Source of the DNA: Liolophura sinensis
Lineage: Eukaryota; Mollusca; Polyplacophora; Chitonida; Chitonidae
NCBI RefSeq assembly: GCF_032854445.1
Contig: NC_088298.1
Span: 16,823,976 to 16,887,975 of the forward strand
Length of the DNA: 64,000 nt
Direction: 5' to 3'
Shown: in pieces, positions 57,101 through 64,000 of the stretch
Layout: every line of letters starts with the position of its first letter
Numbering within the stretch: position 1 is the first letter of the stretch
The notes under the pieces: generated by a model
Database searches by the model: none
The model's input: only the letters and a program-made list of their open reading frames with translations
What the model was told of the DNA's origin: nothing
Translations under genes and position numbers: made by a program

Positions 57101-57889
57101 TAATGTAGAGAATATTTCGAATAACAACATTATGGTAAAGTATGGAAACAGGAATATATCTAAATTAACAACATTCTGATTATTTATGGAATCCGCAACA
57201 TCTCTGTAACAACATTATGATTATTCATGGAATCAGCATTACCTCTGTAACAACATTATGATTATTCATGGAATCAGCATTACCTCTGTAACAACATTAT
57301 GATTATTCATGGAATCAGCATTACCTCTGTAACAACATTATGATTATTCATGGAATCAGCATTACCTCTGTAGCAACATTATGATTATTCATGGAATCAG
57401 CATTACGTCTGTAACAACATTATGATTATTCATGGAATCAGCATTACGTCTGTAACAACATTATGATTATTTATGGAATCAGCATTACCTCTGTAACAAC
57501 ATTATGATTATTCATGGACTCAGCATTACGTCTGTAACAACATTATGATTATTTACGGATTCAGCATTACCTCGGTAACAACATTATGATTTTTATGGAA
57601 TCAGCATTACGTCTGTAACAACATTATGATTTTTATGGAATCAGCATTACGTCTGTGACAACAAACACTCACCTCCACCATTTTTGTAGCACAGGTACGG
57701 AAATCTCCAGACGTTACCCAACCCCACGGCAAACCCCACGCAGGAGAGGACGAACTCGATCTGCCGCCCCCACTGGGCACGCTCCGCTGGGGCACCCTTG
57801 GGTTTAACATGGCCCCCGATCCCAATAGTCACGTCCCTACACGATGAGTTAGACGTAGAATCGTCAGAAACGCTGGCACTTGATGCACC
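34475..57889 (-). CDS. gene B: SLC6 sodium/chloride-dependent transporter, glycine-transporter-like (14 exons found, start exon missing)
   Basis: Paralogue of gene A on the opposite strand. Exons in order of transcription: 57889-57673, 56971-56840, 56085-55861, 54733-54676, 54022-53890, 51833-51699, 46501-46398, 46019-45895, 45555-45443, 44801-44664, 40997-40898, 40095-39995, 39643-39479, 34618-34475. They sum to 1890 nt, 629 codons plus stop, with no frame break. The hallmarks are complete: [12 protein letters not shown] in TM1, FGQFAS in TM2, NWWNTCKC and sequons NATW and NLTR in loop 2, [19 protein letters not shown] in TM6, [10 protein letters not shown] in TM7, LIDAN in TM10, and PKPEWGPYL after TM12. 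No Met precedes TM1 in the first exon found, so at least one upstream exon is missing. An amino-acid substrate is inferred from Gly at the TM1 key position and the glycine-transporter-like TM6. Confidence 0.93.
35876..36395. mobile_element. non-autonomous DNA element with terminal inverted repeats, copy 2
   Basis: Matches 21552-22118 in reverse orientation along its length: TCCTGGTTTTCACCG, ACACATGCGAGTAATACTCT, CCCTTTGGCTGATGAA, GGTGTATCCGCC and GTGTGCAAGCAGGGAA. The right end (GTGTAGAAAATCGCC) is the inverted repeat of the left, CGATTTTGTACACATG. It lies in the last intron of gene B. Confidence 0.75.
36396..38943 (-). other. part of the last intron of gene B
   Basis: No extra exon supported. 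A SINE A tail scrap (TTTGAGTACAGGGTAAAGCA) lies at 36918-36950. At 37945-38060, TATATAACAGCGGGCAGGTTT then GGAGTACCCAGATAAAACCA resembles another decayed SINE-like repeat. An ATA microsatellite sits at 38500-38520. Confidence 0.45.
38944..39082. mobile_element. short palindromic (hairpin) element
   Basis: The left arm reads TGCACGAAGCCCTCCTAACG then TTAAGAGCACGTAACTA and CCATGG. The right arm, reverse complemented, reads TGCACGAAAACCTCTCAACG then TTAAGAGCACGTAACTAGAT and CCATGG. Arms of about 55-60 bp surround a loop of about 20 bp. It looks like a foldback MITE; no ORF. Confidence 0.75.
39479..39643 (-). CDS. gene B exon 13: end of TM11 and TM12
   Basis: 165 nt, phase 0 to 0. Encodes [20 protein letters not shown] then [20 protein letters not shown] and [12 protein letters not shown]. 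Acceptor GCATTGCAG, donor GAAG/GTATGA. Confidence 0.95.
39995..40095 (-). CDS. gene B exon 12: TM10-TM11 loop and start of TM11
   Basis: 101 nt, phase 1 to 0. Encodes [20 protein letters not shown] then [13 protein letters not shown]. Acceptor CCTTTTCCAG, donor TGTC/GTAAGT. Confidence 0.95.
40716..40840 (-). mobile_element. SINE family A fragment in intron 11 of gene B
   Basis: TTCTGTTTTACGCCGTCCTT, AGAATATTTCACTTATACCA and the GGGAAA box are kept; the body is altered. The SINE lies on the same strand as gene B. Confidence 0.65.
40898..40997 (-). CDS. gene B exon 11: TM10
   Basis: 100 nt, phase 0 to 1. Encodes [20 protein letters not shown] then [13 protein letters not shown]. The gate Asp is in LIDAN. 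Acceptor TTGCTCTCCAG, donor TACG/GTGCGT. Confidence 0.95.
41500..42910. repeat. diverged tandem repeat, unit about 370-434 bp, about four copies
   Basis: The phrase CTTRTTGATTACA recurs at about 41655, 42021, 42455 and 42889, spaced 366, 434 and 434 bp. Around each copy come CACCTGTCAAA, a CTATGAA-AAAGGATCACAT segment (clear in units 2 and 3), CATTTCAGGC/GTGCTCT-TTTAT and GCCTGYCTC. It lies in intron 10 of gene B. Three apparent ORFs here (42141, 42549, 42869) are by-products. Confidence 0.7.
42911..44663 (-). other. rest of intron 10 of gene B
   Basis: No exon or recognised repeat found. The + strand ORFs here lack splice context and motifs. Confidence 0.45.
44664..44801 (-). CDS. gene B exon 10: TM9
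   Basis: 138 nt, phase 0 to 0, one codon longer than in gene A. Encodes [20 protein letters not shown] then [20 protein letters not shown]. Acceptor TTTCTTGCAG, donor ACAG/GTAATA. Confidence 0.94.
44880..44901. repeat. poly-C run
   Basis: C-rich tract with two interruptions in intron 9 of gene B, about 80 bp from exon 10. Similar runs lie at 13233-13248 (C), 21527-21551 (C) and 59671-59688 (G). Confidence 0.8.
45028..45146. repeat. GT/GC microsatellite
   Basis: (GT)n, then GC-interrupted repeats and (GCGT)n. On the - strand it makes a false Thr-His-rich ORF. It lies in intron 9 of gene B. Confidence 0.92.
45215..45277 (+). mobile_element. SINE family A tail fragment
   Basis: CTTGAATTCGGCGTGAGACA then CCAGTTAAATAAATAAATAA is only the 3' end of the element, in intron 9 of gene B. 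Confidence 0.6.
45443..45555 (-). CDS. gene B exon 9: EL4 and TM8
   Basis: 113 nt, phase 1 to 0. Encodes [20 protein letters not shown] then [17 protein letters not shown]. It serves as the intact reference for the one-base-short exon 9 of gene A. Acceptor CTTGCTCAG, donor TCAG/GTACAG. Confidence 0.95.
45895..46019 (-). CDS. gene B exon 8: TM7
   Basis: 125 nt, phase 2 to 1. Encodes [20 protein letters not shown] then [20 protein letters not shown]. Acceptor CCTTTGTAG, donor GAAG/GTAAGA. Confidence 0.95.
46141..46273 (-). mobile_element. SINE family A, head-truncated, in intron 7 of gene B
   Basis: Starts CTTTATTTATTTCATTGGTA on the + strand and keeps ACGACGGCGGCCACCATTAT and the CACAGGATGTTGGCAGAC box. 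It lacks the CCCGGGGG segment between the central boxes. Confidence 0.8.
46398..46501 (-). CDS. gene B exon 7: TM6
   Basis: 104 nt, phase 0 to 2. Encodes [20 protein letters not shown] then [14 protein letters not shown]. Gln replaces Gly in the SACGGG centre of gene A, a change in the unwound TM6 near the substrate site. Acceptor CTTCGGCAG, donor TGAG/GTATGC. Confidence 0.95.
48053..48708. repeat. minisatellite, 56-bp unit, about 11-12 copies
   Basis: Unit AACAAAACTATAATGCAGAT then CATCATTTTGTGAGCTATGT and ATTACTACCAGTCTTG. Copies differ by few bases (GTTTGTGAG against ATTTTGTGAG); one copy near 48415 has CCGCTTTTAAGC in place of the usual block. Intron 6 of gene B. Confidence 0.92.
48923..49062 (+). 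mobile_element. SINE family B, short form, with 12-bp target duplications
   Basis: TCATTGAGATTG flanks it at 48911-48922 and 49063-49074. The tRNA-like head reads GATGGCTCAATTGGTAGAAC then GTCCGCTTCGGAAGCGG, and the anticodon-loop-like part is TTCGGAA. The body of the long form (29468) is missing: after AAAGAGTTTCC it jumps to CGTACGACATTAAACCC and an ACTC end. A young or recently mobile deleted subtype is possible. Confidence 0.85.
49075..50960 (-). other. part of intron 6 of gene B
   Basis: No exon supported. It contains a diverged match (50020-50060) to 33790-33830. The rest is unremarkable. Confidence 0.4.
50961..51069 (-). mobile_element. SINE family A fragment
   Basis: TTTATGTATTTATTTCATTG, GGTGTTTTACGCCGTACTCA and GCGGCCAACAAGGGAAGCCC show the tail joined to a body with a deletion of the ATTATGGTGGGAGG block. 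Confidence 0.75.
51374..51626 (+). mobile_element. SINE family A, near full length, diverged head
   Basis: The head reads CTGTGGCCTCCATAGCCAAG and GGTCGCTGATAGTTCAAGTC (B box), the body CAACAACCTGCGGATGG, and the tail GGAGTACGGCGTAAAACAAA with an AAAT end. It sits 70 bp from exon 6 of gene B. Confidence 0.82.
51699..51833 (-). CDS. gene B exon 6: TM5
   Basis: 135 nt, phase 0 to 0. Encodes [20 protein letters not shown] then [14 protein letters not shown]. Acceptor with a long T run ending TTTCAG, donor GTCG/GTATGT. Confidence 0.95.
51991..52312 (-). mobile_element. SINE family B, nearly full length
   Basis: Reverse copy of the 29468-29834 element: GAGTGCTTGGGGTTAAACGT, then CATATGACGACGAAGGA, CTTTCATTTAGTGCTGCTTC and CCAAGCGAGGAAGTTACAGC. 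The outermost head is cut off at GGCCGG. It lies in intron 5 of gene B, on the gene's strand. Confidence 0.85.
52535..52630. repeat. short tandem repeat, about 38-bp unit, three copies
   Basis: GTGTTGCTTAACTGAAACAT, then GTATTGCCTAACTGGACGAC and GTGCTGCTTAACTGAAACAC, each followed by AAT-CC-TAAGT/AAT-GCC-TA. Intron 5 of gene B. Confidence 0.7.
53890..54022 (-). CDS. gene B exon 5: TM4
   Basis: 133 nt, phase 2 to 0. Encodes [20 protein letters not shown] then [20 protein letters not shown]. Acceptor ATGCTTTCAG, donor CAAG/GTAAGA. Confidence 0.95.
54676..54733 (-). CDS. gene B exon 4: end of extracellular loop 2 (58 nt)
   Basis: Encodes [19 protein letters not shown] with two sequons, NLT and NNT. 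Acceptor CGTGTGCAG, donor ACAA/GTGAGT. Phases 1 to 2 fit neighbours and match the gene A microexon. Confidence 0.88.
54820..55235. repeat. ACGTTACACATCAT / ATT-AAT palindromic repeats around a SINE
   Basis: AACGTTACACATCATCGTAA then TAATAATAATTATTATTAT recurs three to four times, each ATT/AAT block being self-complementary. The SINE at 54931-55189 split the array: AAACGTTACAC occurs at 54917-54927 and 55190-55200, either a target duplication or the repeat itself. Confidence 0.75.
54931..55189 (+). mobile_element. SINE family A, full length
   Basis: The head CTGTGGCCCAGTTGGTTGGC, CGCTAGCGTAGCGTAAAGAC and TGAGTACAAGTCCAGC is followed by the complete body and the tail GAGTACGGCGTAAAACACCA with a poly-A end. 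Intron 3 of gene B, opposite strand to the gene. Confidence 0.92.
55495..55740 (+). mobile_element. SINE family A, near full length, part of head deleted
   Basis: Begins CCGTGGCCGAGTAACTACAA, skipping the GTTAGCGCGCTAGCGC part of the head, then GCGGTCGCTGTGAGTTCAGG and the body. The tail carries an insertion (TACGGCAAAAGGCGTAAAAC). It ends 120 bp from exon 3 of gene B. Confidence 0.85.
55861..56085 (-). CDS. gene B exon 3: TM3 and start of extracellular loop 2
   Basis: 225 nt, phase 1 to 1. Encodes [32 protein letters not shown] and loop residues [10 protein letters not shown], with sequons NATW and NLTR. Acceptor TTTTCTCCAG, donor AACG/GTAAGG. Confidence 0.95.
56840..56971 (-). CDS. gene B exon 2: TM2
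   Basis: 132 nt, phase 1 to 1. Encodes [20 protein letters not shown] then [13 protein letters not shown]. Acceptor TTGTTGTTTTAG, donor AAAG/GTAGAG. Confidence 0.95.
57120..57660. repeat. minisatellite, 41-bp unit, about 13 copies, beside exon 1 donor of gene B
   Basis: Unit AACAACATTATGATTATTCA then TGGAATCAGCATTACCTCTGT. Internal copies are nearly identical, with CCTCTG/CGTCTG variants; the last two are shortened by two bases. It ends about 13 bp from the exon at 57673. Confidence 0.93.
57673..57889 (-). CDS. gene B first identified exon: N-terminal tail and TM1
   Basis: 217 nt, entering after TTTTTTGACAG in phase 0 and leaving in phase 1 at GGAG/GTGAGT. It encodes a Ser-rich tail ([17 protein letters not shown]), then [19 protein letters not shown] and [13 protein letters not shown]. 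No Met lies before TM1, so the start codon must be upstream. A weaker internal acceptor (CGTGTAG before GGACGTG, exon from about 57834) would enter in phase 2 and drop the Ser-rich tail. Confidence 0.9.
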
Positions 57890-58455
57890 CTGTCAAAAAA
57901 TCAAAACGATAGCATGCTTACTGGTTTTGGTAAGATAAATATTATTACGATTTGAAATGTCACATGAATTTTGGGGTTGAAACAAACATTTGTACACATT
58001 AAACGCGATTCAAAATGGACGTTTCGAGTTATTAATTTCAAGACCAATTTCTACATTCGACATTTACCACCAAACAGTAAAGAAAGTATGTAAAATAAGA
58101 AATTAGGACCGATTCCTGCAAAGAGAAGCCGTCAGCAGTTTTCAGTGAGACTTAACCTCCCTGTACGATTTAAAAAATGATGGCATTCGCACTTGGAAAA
58201 TTGCTTCAAGAGCTCAGTTGTACATTCCCCTGATGACACGCCTTTACGTCTTTGAGCACAGCTAAACATTTTAGTCTTCATTTCAGTACGGTAATTGGAA
58301 ATGATATATGAGCTCTCGGCAAATTAATCAGTCCAATAAATAATGGGCAGATTTCGACAAACGCTCTATCAATAATAAAAGCATACTGGTGAGAGGTAAG
58401 AGCTAACCTGGAAAAGCCACGATAAACAATCTAACCCGTTGGTTACCAAGTTAAT
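57890..58455 (-). other. upstream intron or 5' region of gene B
   Basis: No start-codon exon with matching phase recognised. Sequence is AT-rich and unremarkable. Confidence 0.4.
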
Positions 58456-58600
58456 CGGTCAGCAACCTGCAGATGGTCGTGGGTTTCCCCCGGGCTCCGC
58501 CCAGTTTCCAGCCACCATAATTCTGGCCGCTTTCGTATAAGTGAAATATTCTTGAGTACGGCGCAAAACAACAATCAAATCAAATACTAGTAAATAAATC
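58456..58600 (+). mobile_element. SINE family A, 3' part
   Basis: GGTCAGCAACCTGCAGATGG, then CCCCCGGGCTCCGCCCAG and the tail TTGAGTACGGCGCAAAACAA with an AAAT end. Confidence 0.85.
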
Positions 58601-59336
58601 TAGTTAATCGGTGGCTTCAGATGAGCTACGTGTTGGACTGACCAATGAACTGGAATAATAATTGGTTAAGAAACTCACTGCTATAACTTGACTGACACAT
58701 GGGGTGCCTTTTTGGGGTACCGCGCAAATACCATTGCAGTAGTACTTTATACATTTGGCAGTAACCCGTCAATGGAAAGGCAGAAATGAATAACTGTCTA
58801 CAAGAACTTTGGTTCCCCATTGGTTGGAAAAAACAGACTTGATTTGTTGCTTTGTTCATTAGTATGTAAACTGAATGAGTTGAATGGATAACTGGTATAT
58901 CGATGAACTGACTGATTTGGTTGATGAAGAATTTTTAATCAACCATGACTTATCTGTTTAGCAAAGAATGGACTGAAAGAAATGTATACAGTGGTATGTA
59001 ACTTGAAAACATCAAGAATCAAGGAAATTGAGCAAACATGTAAGTCAGATTCCAAGAAATGCGATACTCCGCAAGATAATTGGTTTAATTAACCTGATCA
59101 CGGACAACTGCATGATCTCATGCGGGATTTATAGACTCCTGTCTATATATAAGTCCATAATAACGCCTAAGTGTATATGTGTTACTACAAGCACGGACCG
59201 AAGTATAATCTCCAGTATTTAAGCTTTATTTATGACGGACGTTTTGCGCCCGTAGGTAAAACGATAAATGGTAAGTAATGATGGCTGAGACGGCGGCTAA
59301 ACACTTACAGCACGAAGCGGCTATAACATGTGTCTG
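58601..59336. other. upstream of gene B, nothing recognised
   Basis: No supported exon. The strong donor-like CGTGCT/GTAAGTGTT on the - strand near 59303 has no open frame from an ATG. Confidence 0.4.
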
Positions 59337-59461
59337 TTTATCTATTTGACTTGTCTTTTTACGCTGAAATCAACAATATTTCACTTGTGCGATGGGGCCC
59401 AGCATTATATATGGTGGAAGAAATTTGGCAGAATCTGGAGGAAACCCACGCCTGGGAGACC
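59337..59461 (-). mobile_element. SINE family A, diverged fragment
   Basis: ATCAACAATATTTCACTTGT, then GCCCAGCATTATATATGGTG and GGAGGAAACCCACGCC keep the order of the element in reverse. Confidence 0.6.
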
Positions 59462-62400
59462 TTAAGAACGGAGAGGTTGCCAGCATATGTGTCTGAGAGT
59501 TTGGATGTCAAATGGCCATAATATGGGGAGCTCATAGCTTCCTGTAGCTCACAAAAGATAATACCAGTTTATAAATATCTTCAGTGATTGATGTAGTTCC
59601 TCTCGGCTACAAAGCTTCGCCAGCGATACGTACAAATGGCTAGTTGGTGAGAGCGAGGGCAGGGTGAGCAGGGGGGGGGGGGGGGTATAGAAGTGTCGGA
59701 TGAATGCTTCAAATTGACTGCGCACGCGCACTGGTCAGAACTTTTCTACGCTGACCTGGCTTGGTACAGTATTTGTTGCCTTATTAAGCCAGGTCATGAC
59801 GGACATAAATCGCACTGGATTCAGCCAGATAACCTAAGTGCAGCAAGACACAAAAACTTGAACAGACTGCATTGTCCCCAAAAGATAGGGTTACACGAAC
59901 CAGTAACGTCGGAATCTCCAATGATCTTTTATTTATTACTGTCATTTCAATATAGCTTAACATAGAAATACTTTTACGAATGCCGTTATTAAAGTTTTGT
60001 TACAGCCGAAATTTGTACGCATTGGCGGCCTCTCGAATTCATGCTTTATAAGCTTATCTACTTTTATGGTAACATGAAGAAAAAGGAATTAAAAATAAAT
60101 TAAACTTTTAGCTAAATACAGATCACTAGATGCGTTTAATCTCTTGTAATTAATTTCAGGCATCGACTTTCAGTTGTTTTATATGGTTTTTACTTTACAA
60201 AATTGGTTCAAAGTTATTTTATTCATAAAATGACCTAAAAATTACGATGGATATTTCTTGCCGAGACACTCAGCAGCCCGGCTACATGTATAAAAGTTAC
60301 ACTTCTGAACACAAAAAAAAATTTTGCGTCAGGGACTCATTCTTACCTTGGACACTACTGGATCGTCATTCCATTAAAATATGCCTTCTACAATATGGCC
60401 AATAAATACTGTAATAACGTCAGGCTCTCATAAGGACAGTAGGCTTGTAAAAAAGCCTACGAGGACAGGCAGACCTAGATACATAAAACAGTTTATTTTA
60501 AGAAAGAAAAAGCTGTAAAGCAAATTATCCGCAGACAACCTTGGGCAAGATTAACTTCACGGGCCTTAACATTCCTTGGACTCATCGTCTATTACCTGGA
60601 GCTGAACAGGCAAATTAACGCTGATACAGCGTTGTGAGATGACGTCAGTGCTTACTCTGTCAGCTTGTCGACATCACAGCGTATACATTATCTCTCGGTG
60701 ATCTATTACATCTCCAGACTCTTATCAACGGCTTTGGAACCGGAATTCAAAATGTCAGAATTACACAGTGTAGTACACTCCCAAGCACAGCCATAGCATA
60801 TTTTAGGCAGGTTGAGAAGCAATATGCAGCTCCCTGACCACAGGAAGGAAGCCGTTTTTACACAATGCAGTCATTGCATTGATATATAACGGACTAGAGG
60901 CCATTGCGAGCAAGGAATTTCTGACTTAAATCAAAATTTAAAATATGACCTTAGGCTTTTTTGAGGTGGGTGGATGGTGTGTGGGGGTTTGGTCTACGTG
61001 TTCATGATGATTAAGGGATCCAGCGGTGCTCAGTTATAGAGCAATCTACACATTTTGGTGCCACCGAGATTGTGTGTGCTCAAGTATCGTGAGAACTTCT
61101 CGTTGATGGTTACCACACGATCGTCTCTGCTCAGATATCACCCAATCTACGCGTTATGAATGCCTTGATGCTCAATTATCACGCAATCTACGCCTCTTTC
61201 ATGAGGTGGAAATTCCGTTTGCTCATATATCACGCTTCCTACGCTGATTATGCTGATCAAGAGATTCTGTTCAGCATGTAATTCAAAGCACTGTAGTGTA
61301 CGAAGAACATTTCAGCTTTAACAAGGATTACCTCTGTGTAGGTGAGAAAACTACACTTTGGAAACACAAATTCTAGTGTTCAATTTACCACCTGCTATTT
61401 TGGAAAACACTTTCTTCACAACAAATGGATCGTCGGCAGGTCAGTTCAGGCATTCCCCTGAAACACGTTGTACATATAAGCACGTATCGGTGTTTGGCAA
61501 GAAACTGGTTCAGAAATAGCTCTGCAAAAGTACAGTTTAGAATACAGCCGACAAACAATTAGGTCGACGTTTTCTGTGAAGTTCGAGGTGTTGCCGTCTT
61601 CGACTATATCGCTTGGATGTGTAGTTCTTTAACAAAACGCACAGGTGCGACAACATCCCCCGGGTAATAAATATGGGAACAGATTAGTCTTGCATAAATC
61701 GGCCCCATCTTTGAACACTGTACACTTTACAGACCTTTTGAAATACTTACTGCGCGGTTAGGCAATAAGACGACATGTGTACTACATCCACACAACCTTT
61801 GAAAAGACAATGGCGTCTATAGAATGAATAAACAATCGGCCTTGAGAAGTAACCGGGGGATTTTCTTAATAAATTCGCCACACAGATTTTGACGCTGATA
61901 TTTGGAAGAGATATTAGCGAAAGATGTTGTAACGAACGTTCTCCAACGAACTTTGTGCATAAACAACCAAAAACGAGACAACGAGCCGCTCACAACTCAA
62001 GGGACAGTGGAAGCAGGGCAATCATGAAAATTACTTGTCTTAAGCCGTGATTGATCGTGCAGCTCGCGTGTCGAAAGAAATACAAGGCCAATTGGCTCAA
62101 TCAGAGCTTTCTTAAGACACCTGATGCATTTGGCGCCGTCTTGGCCATAGCCAATCGAGAGTGATCAGTGGAGACCGTTGATACCGGATGACAAGTGAGA
62201 CATCTTCTAAAGAAGTATCTCTGCGTGGAAACAGAACAGTCTACTGAGTGGAAAGTGGATAAAACGTGGGAACATTAAAAAATACCCCCCTCCCCCGGAA
62301 AGAAATGATAAGCAATATTGTCAATAATTTGGAACACTGGTGTAATTAAGCAATATTCTGCGATAATTCGAATTCAGGTGTAAGTGAACAATATTCTTTT

Positions 62401-63090
62401 TGATTTATGGAAGATAGGCGTAATATTCCATGTTCCTTGGAACATATAGGTGCTACAAAACATAAATGGAACAAAGGGATAACTTAACAATATTACCCTC
62501 GTAATTTGGAACATAGGAGTTTAGCAATATCCATTGGTAGTTGCGACAAGATTGTAGGAATTCCGAATATCTTCCAGTGATACTTTCACTCTGATGTTAA
62601 AGATTATGCATTCCAGTGTTACTGAAATTTAAGTTAACTTTAAAAACAGAAGCTTTCTTTGACAGCCACCACAGAAGGATGCTAGAGAAATGTGCACGTG
62701 AGTTTTAATAAACTCACAAAAATAAAATGCCAGAATTGCGCTGGCAATGTCCGGTTTTCATTTCACGTACAGCAGTCACGTGGCCACGTGACAACAATGA
62801 CGGCATTGGTGTGTATTTGTGGTAGGCGTTATTATGTTAATAGACAACACGTGTACTGAAATAAATCGCTCTAGGAAAAAAAAGAAAATGTTTTCCTATT
62901 TCTTTTCTAAGGTTGAACATTGCGTACAGCATCTCGACGGGGTTTTAATATAACACGAATAACTACAAAAATATCTACTTATCTAGGAAGTAACACATTA
63001 TGTCAATCTAATTTAAAATCTAATTAACTGACACCCTAACAGTTGAAATTAAATCGTGACTGAGATACATATTTTCATTACTGACAACTT
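59462..63090. other. upstream of gene B: no gene recognised
   Basis: A poly-G run (17-18 nt) lies at 59671-59688. Donor-like sites on the - strand occur at about 60344 (CCAAG/GTAAGA), 60595 (CCAG/GTAATA), 60655 (CAGA/GTAAGC) and 61751 (GCGCA/GTAAGT). Any of them could end a 5' UTR exon of gene B. Only the last follows a short open frame from an ATG (61776-61751). Confidence 0.35.
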
Positions 63091-63440
63091 ACATTTATGT
63101 ATTTATTTGATTGGTGTTTTACGCCGTTGACAACATATACACTAGCATGATACGCGACTTGGATACTGATTCAACCACTTGTCTTGAACATTCCTTGCGT
63201 CTTTGCAGCACCATTGACAATTGCTGTTCGCTTCTCTTTGCATGATTCCCTCCAAATTTCGTACTTTATATACGTTCTTTGCCCTTTAGCGGCTGTGTTA
63301 AACGTTGCTTTATGTATTTATTTGTTTGATTAGTGCTTTACGCCTTACTCAAGAATAGCGTTGTTTTAAGATTTGGCCTAGCGGTTATTGACCCGGGATG
63401 TCCATTTTGGATGACGACTAGTATACCAACGTGAGTTTTG
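63091..63440. repeat. two SINE A tail scraps within a second dispersed repeat
   Basis: TTATGTATTTATTTGATTGG then TGTTTTACGCCGT at 63093-63127 and TTATGTATTTATTTGTTTGA then TTAGTGCTTTACGCCTTACT at 63310-63356 are truncated SINE tails. Between and after them, 63186-63430 is a diverged match to 23305-23500. Confidence 0.45.
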
Positions 63441-63497
63441 ACGCATAGATTACGGGGAATAACCTAAGTACCTATGACTATTTGAGTAGTTATTGGT

Positions 63498-63764
63498 ATT
63501 TATATTATTTATTTGATTGGTGTTTTAAGCAGTACTCAAGAATATTTCACTTATACGACGGCGGCCAGCATTATGGTGGGAGGAAACCAGGCACAGCCCG
63601 GGGGAAACCCACGACCATCCGCACGTTGCTGGCAGACATTCCCACGTACGGCCAGAGAGGAAGCCAGCACGAGCTGGACTTGAACTCACAGCGACCGCAT
63701 TGGTGAGAGACTCCTGGGGCATTACGCAGCGCTAGCGCGCTAACCGACTGAGCCAGTGAGGCCC
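63498..63764 (-). mobile_element. SINE family A, full length, well preserved
   Basis: All parts are present, from the AAAT tail to the head (- strand TGGCTCAGTCGGTTAGCGCG and GTGAGTTCAAGTCC). TATTGG occurs on both sides (63490-63495 and 63765-63770), a possible short target duplication. Confidence 0.92.
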
Positions 63765-64000
63765 CTATTGGAGTAGGGACGAACATTATATTGGTGGGAG
63801 ACAAGTGGGCTTCAAAGTATGTACAACACCGTAAATGGGCCTCGTTTCCAACTTTGGTCGCTTAGAACTGACAAACTTTGAAATCTAAGGATTTTTTCTT
63901 CACGCCCAAAATCAAAGCTGCACCTCGTGTGCCAGCCTTTGGGAGTTAAGCATAACAGTGTACGAAATGTCTGAACATATTGGTGTGAACATGTTGATGG
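63765..64000. other. end of window, nothing recognised
   Basis: No exon or repeat family supported in the final 236 bp. Confidence 0.4.

Noticed and set aside
60330-60380. strong donor CCAAG/GTAAGA as the gene B start exon
   Set aside because: The phase 0 frame has a stop (TAA) just upstream and no ATG; other frames stop early. It could only be a non-coding 5' exon.

Overview
This window is animal nuclear DNA: coding sequence is split into short exons with GT-AG introns, no long single-exon ORF is credible, and the rest is packed with SINEs, short inverted-repeat elements and minisatellites. The commonest repeat is a tRNA-headed SINE ending in a GAGTACGGCGTAAAACACCAATCAAATAAAT-type tail (shown here only as its consensus idea; see entries). 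It resembles SINEs I associate with molluscs and related lophotrochozoans. A marine mollusc (or near relative) is therefore my best guess, inferred from repeat content and not tested.

Two complete or nearly complete genes dominate, and both encode SLC6-family sodium/chloride-coupled transporters with 12 membrane segments. Gene A lies on the + strand (exons from 13731 to 27278, 14 coding exons, about 666 residues). Gene B lies on the - strand (exons from 57889 down to 34475, 14 exons found, 629 codons, with its start-codon exon missing). They point towards each other, tail to tail, across a spacer of about 6.5 kb between their AATAAA signals. Exon lengths and intron phases match almost exactly between them (132/132, 225/225, 52/58, 133/133, 135/135, 104/104, 125/125, 112/113, 135/138, 100/100, 101/101, 165/165), so they are old paralogues from an inverted local duplication. 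Both have Gly at the TM1 position where monoamine transporters have Asp, and the TM6-TM7 region resembles glycine transporters. I therefore infer amino-acid (glycine-like) substrates, not monoamines.

Gene A is one nucleotide short at the end of exon 9: 112 nt against 113 in gene B. The frame of exon 10 only works if that base is restored, so this allele is either frameshifted or carries a sequence error beside a long C run.

Layout: 1-915 holds the last two exons and 3' UTR of an unrecognised upstream + strand gene. 916-13300 is repeats, including a 1.4 kb minisatellite whose unit looks like a SINE tail, a 0.5 kb dispersed repeat in two copies, and MITE-like elements. 13300-27765 is gene A. 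27770-34225 is the spacer, with a SINE that has perfect target-site duplications and a 0.55 kb long-inverted-repeat element. 34228-57889 is gene B, with introns holding a 56-bp minisatellite, a 434-bp diverged tandem repeat, SINEs and a 41-bp minisatellite against a splice donor. 57890-64000 is probably upstream of, or the first intron of, gene B, with only repeats recognised. No CRISPR, operon, phage or bacterial feature is present.
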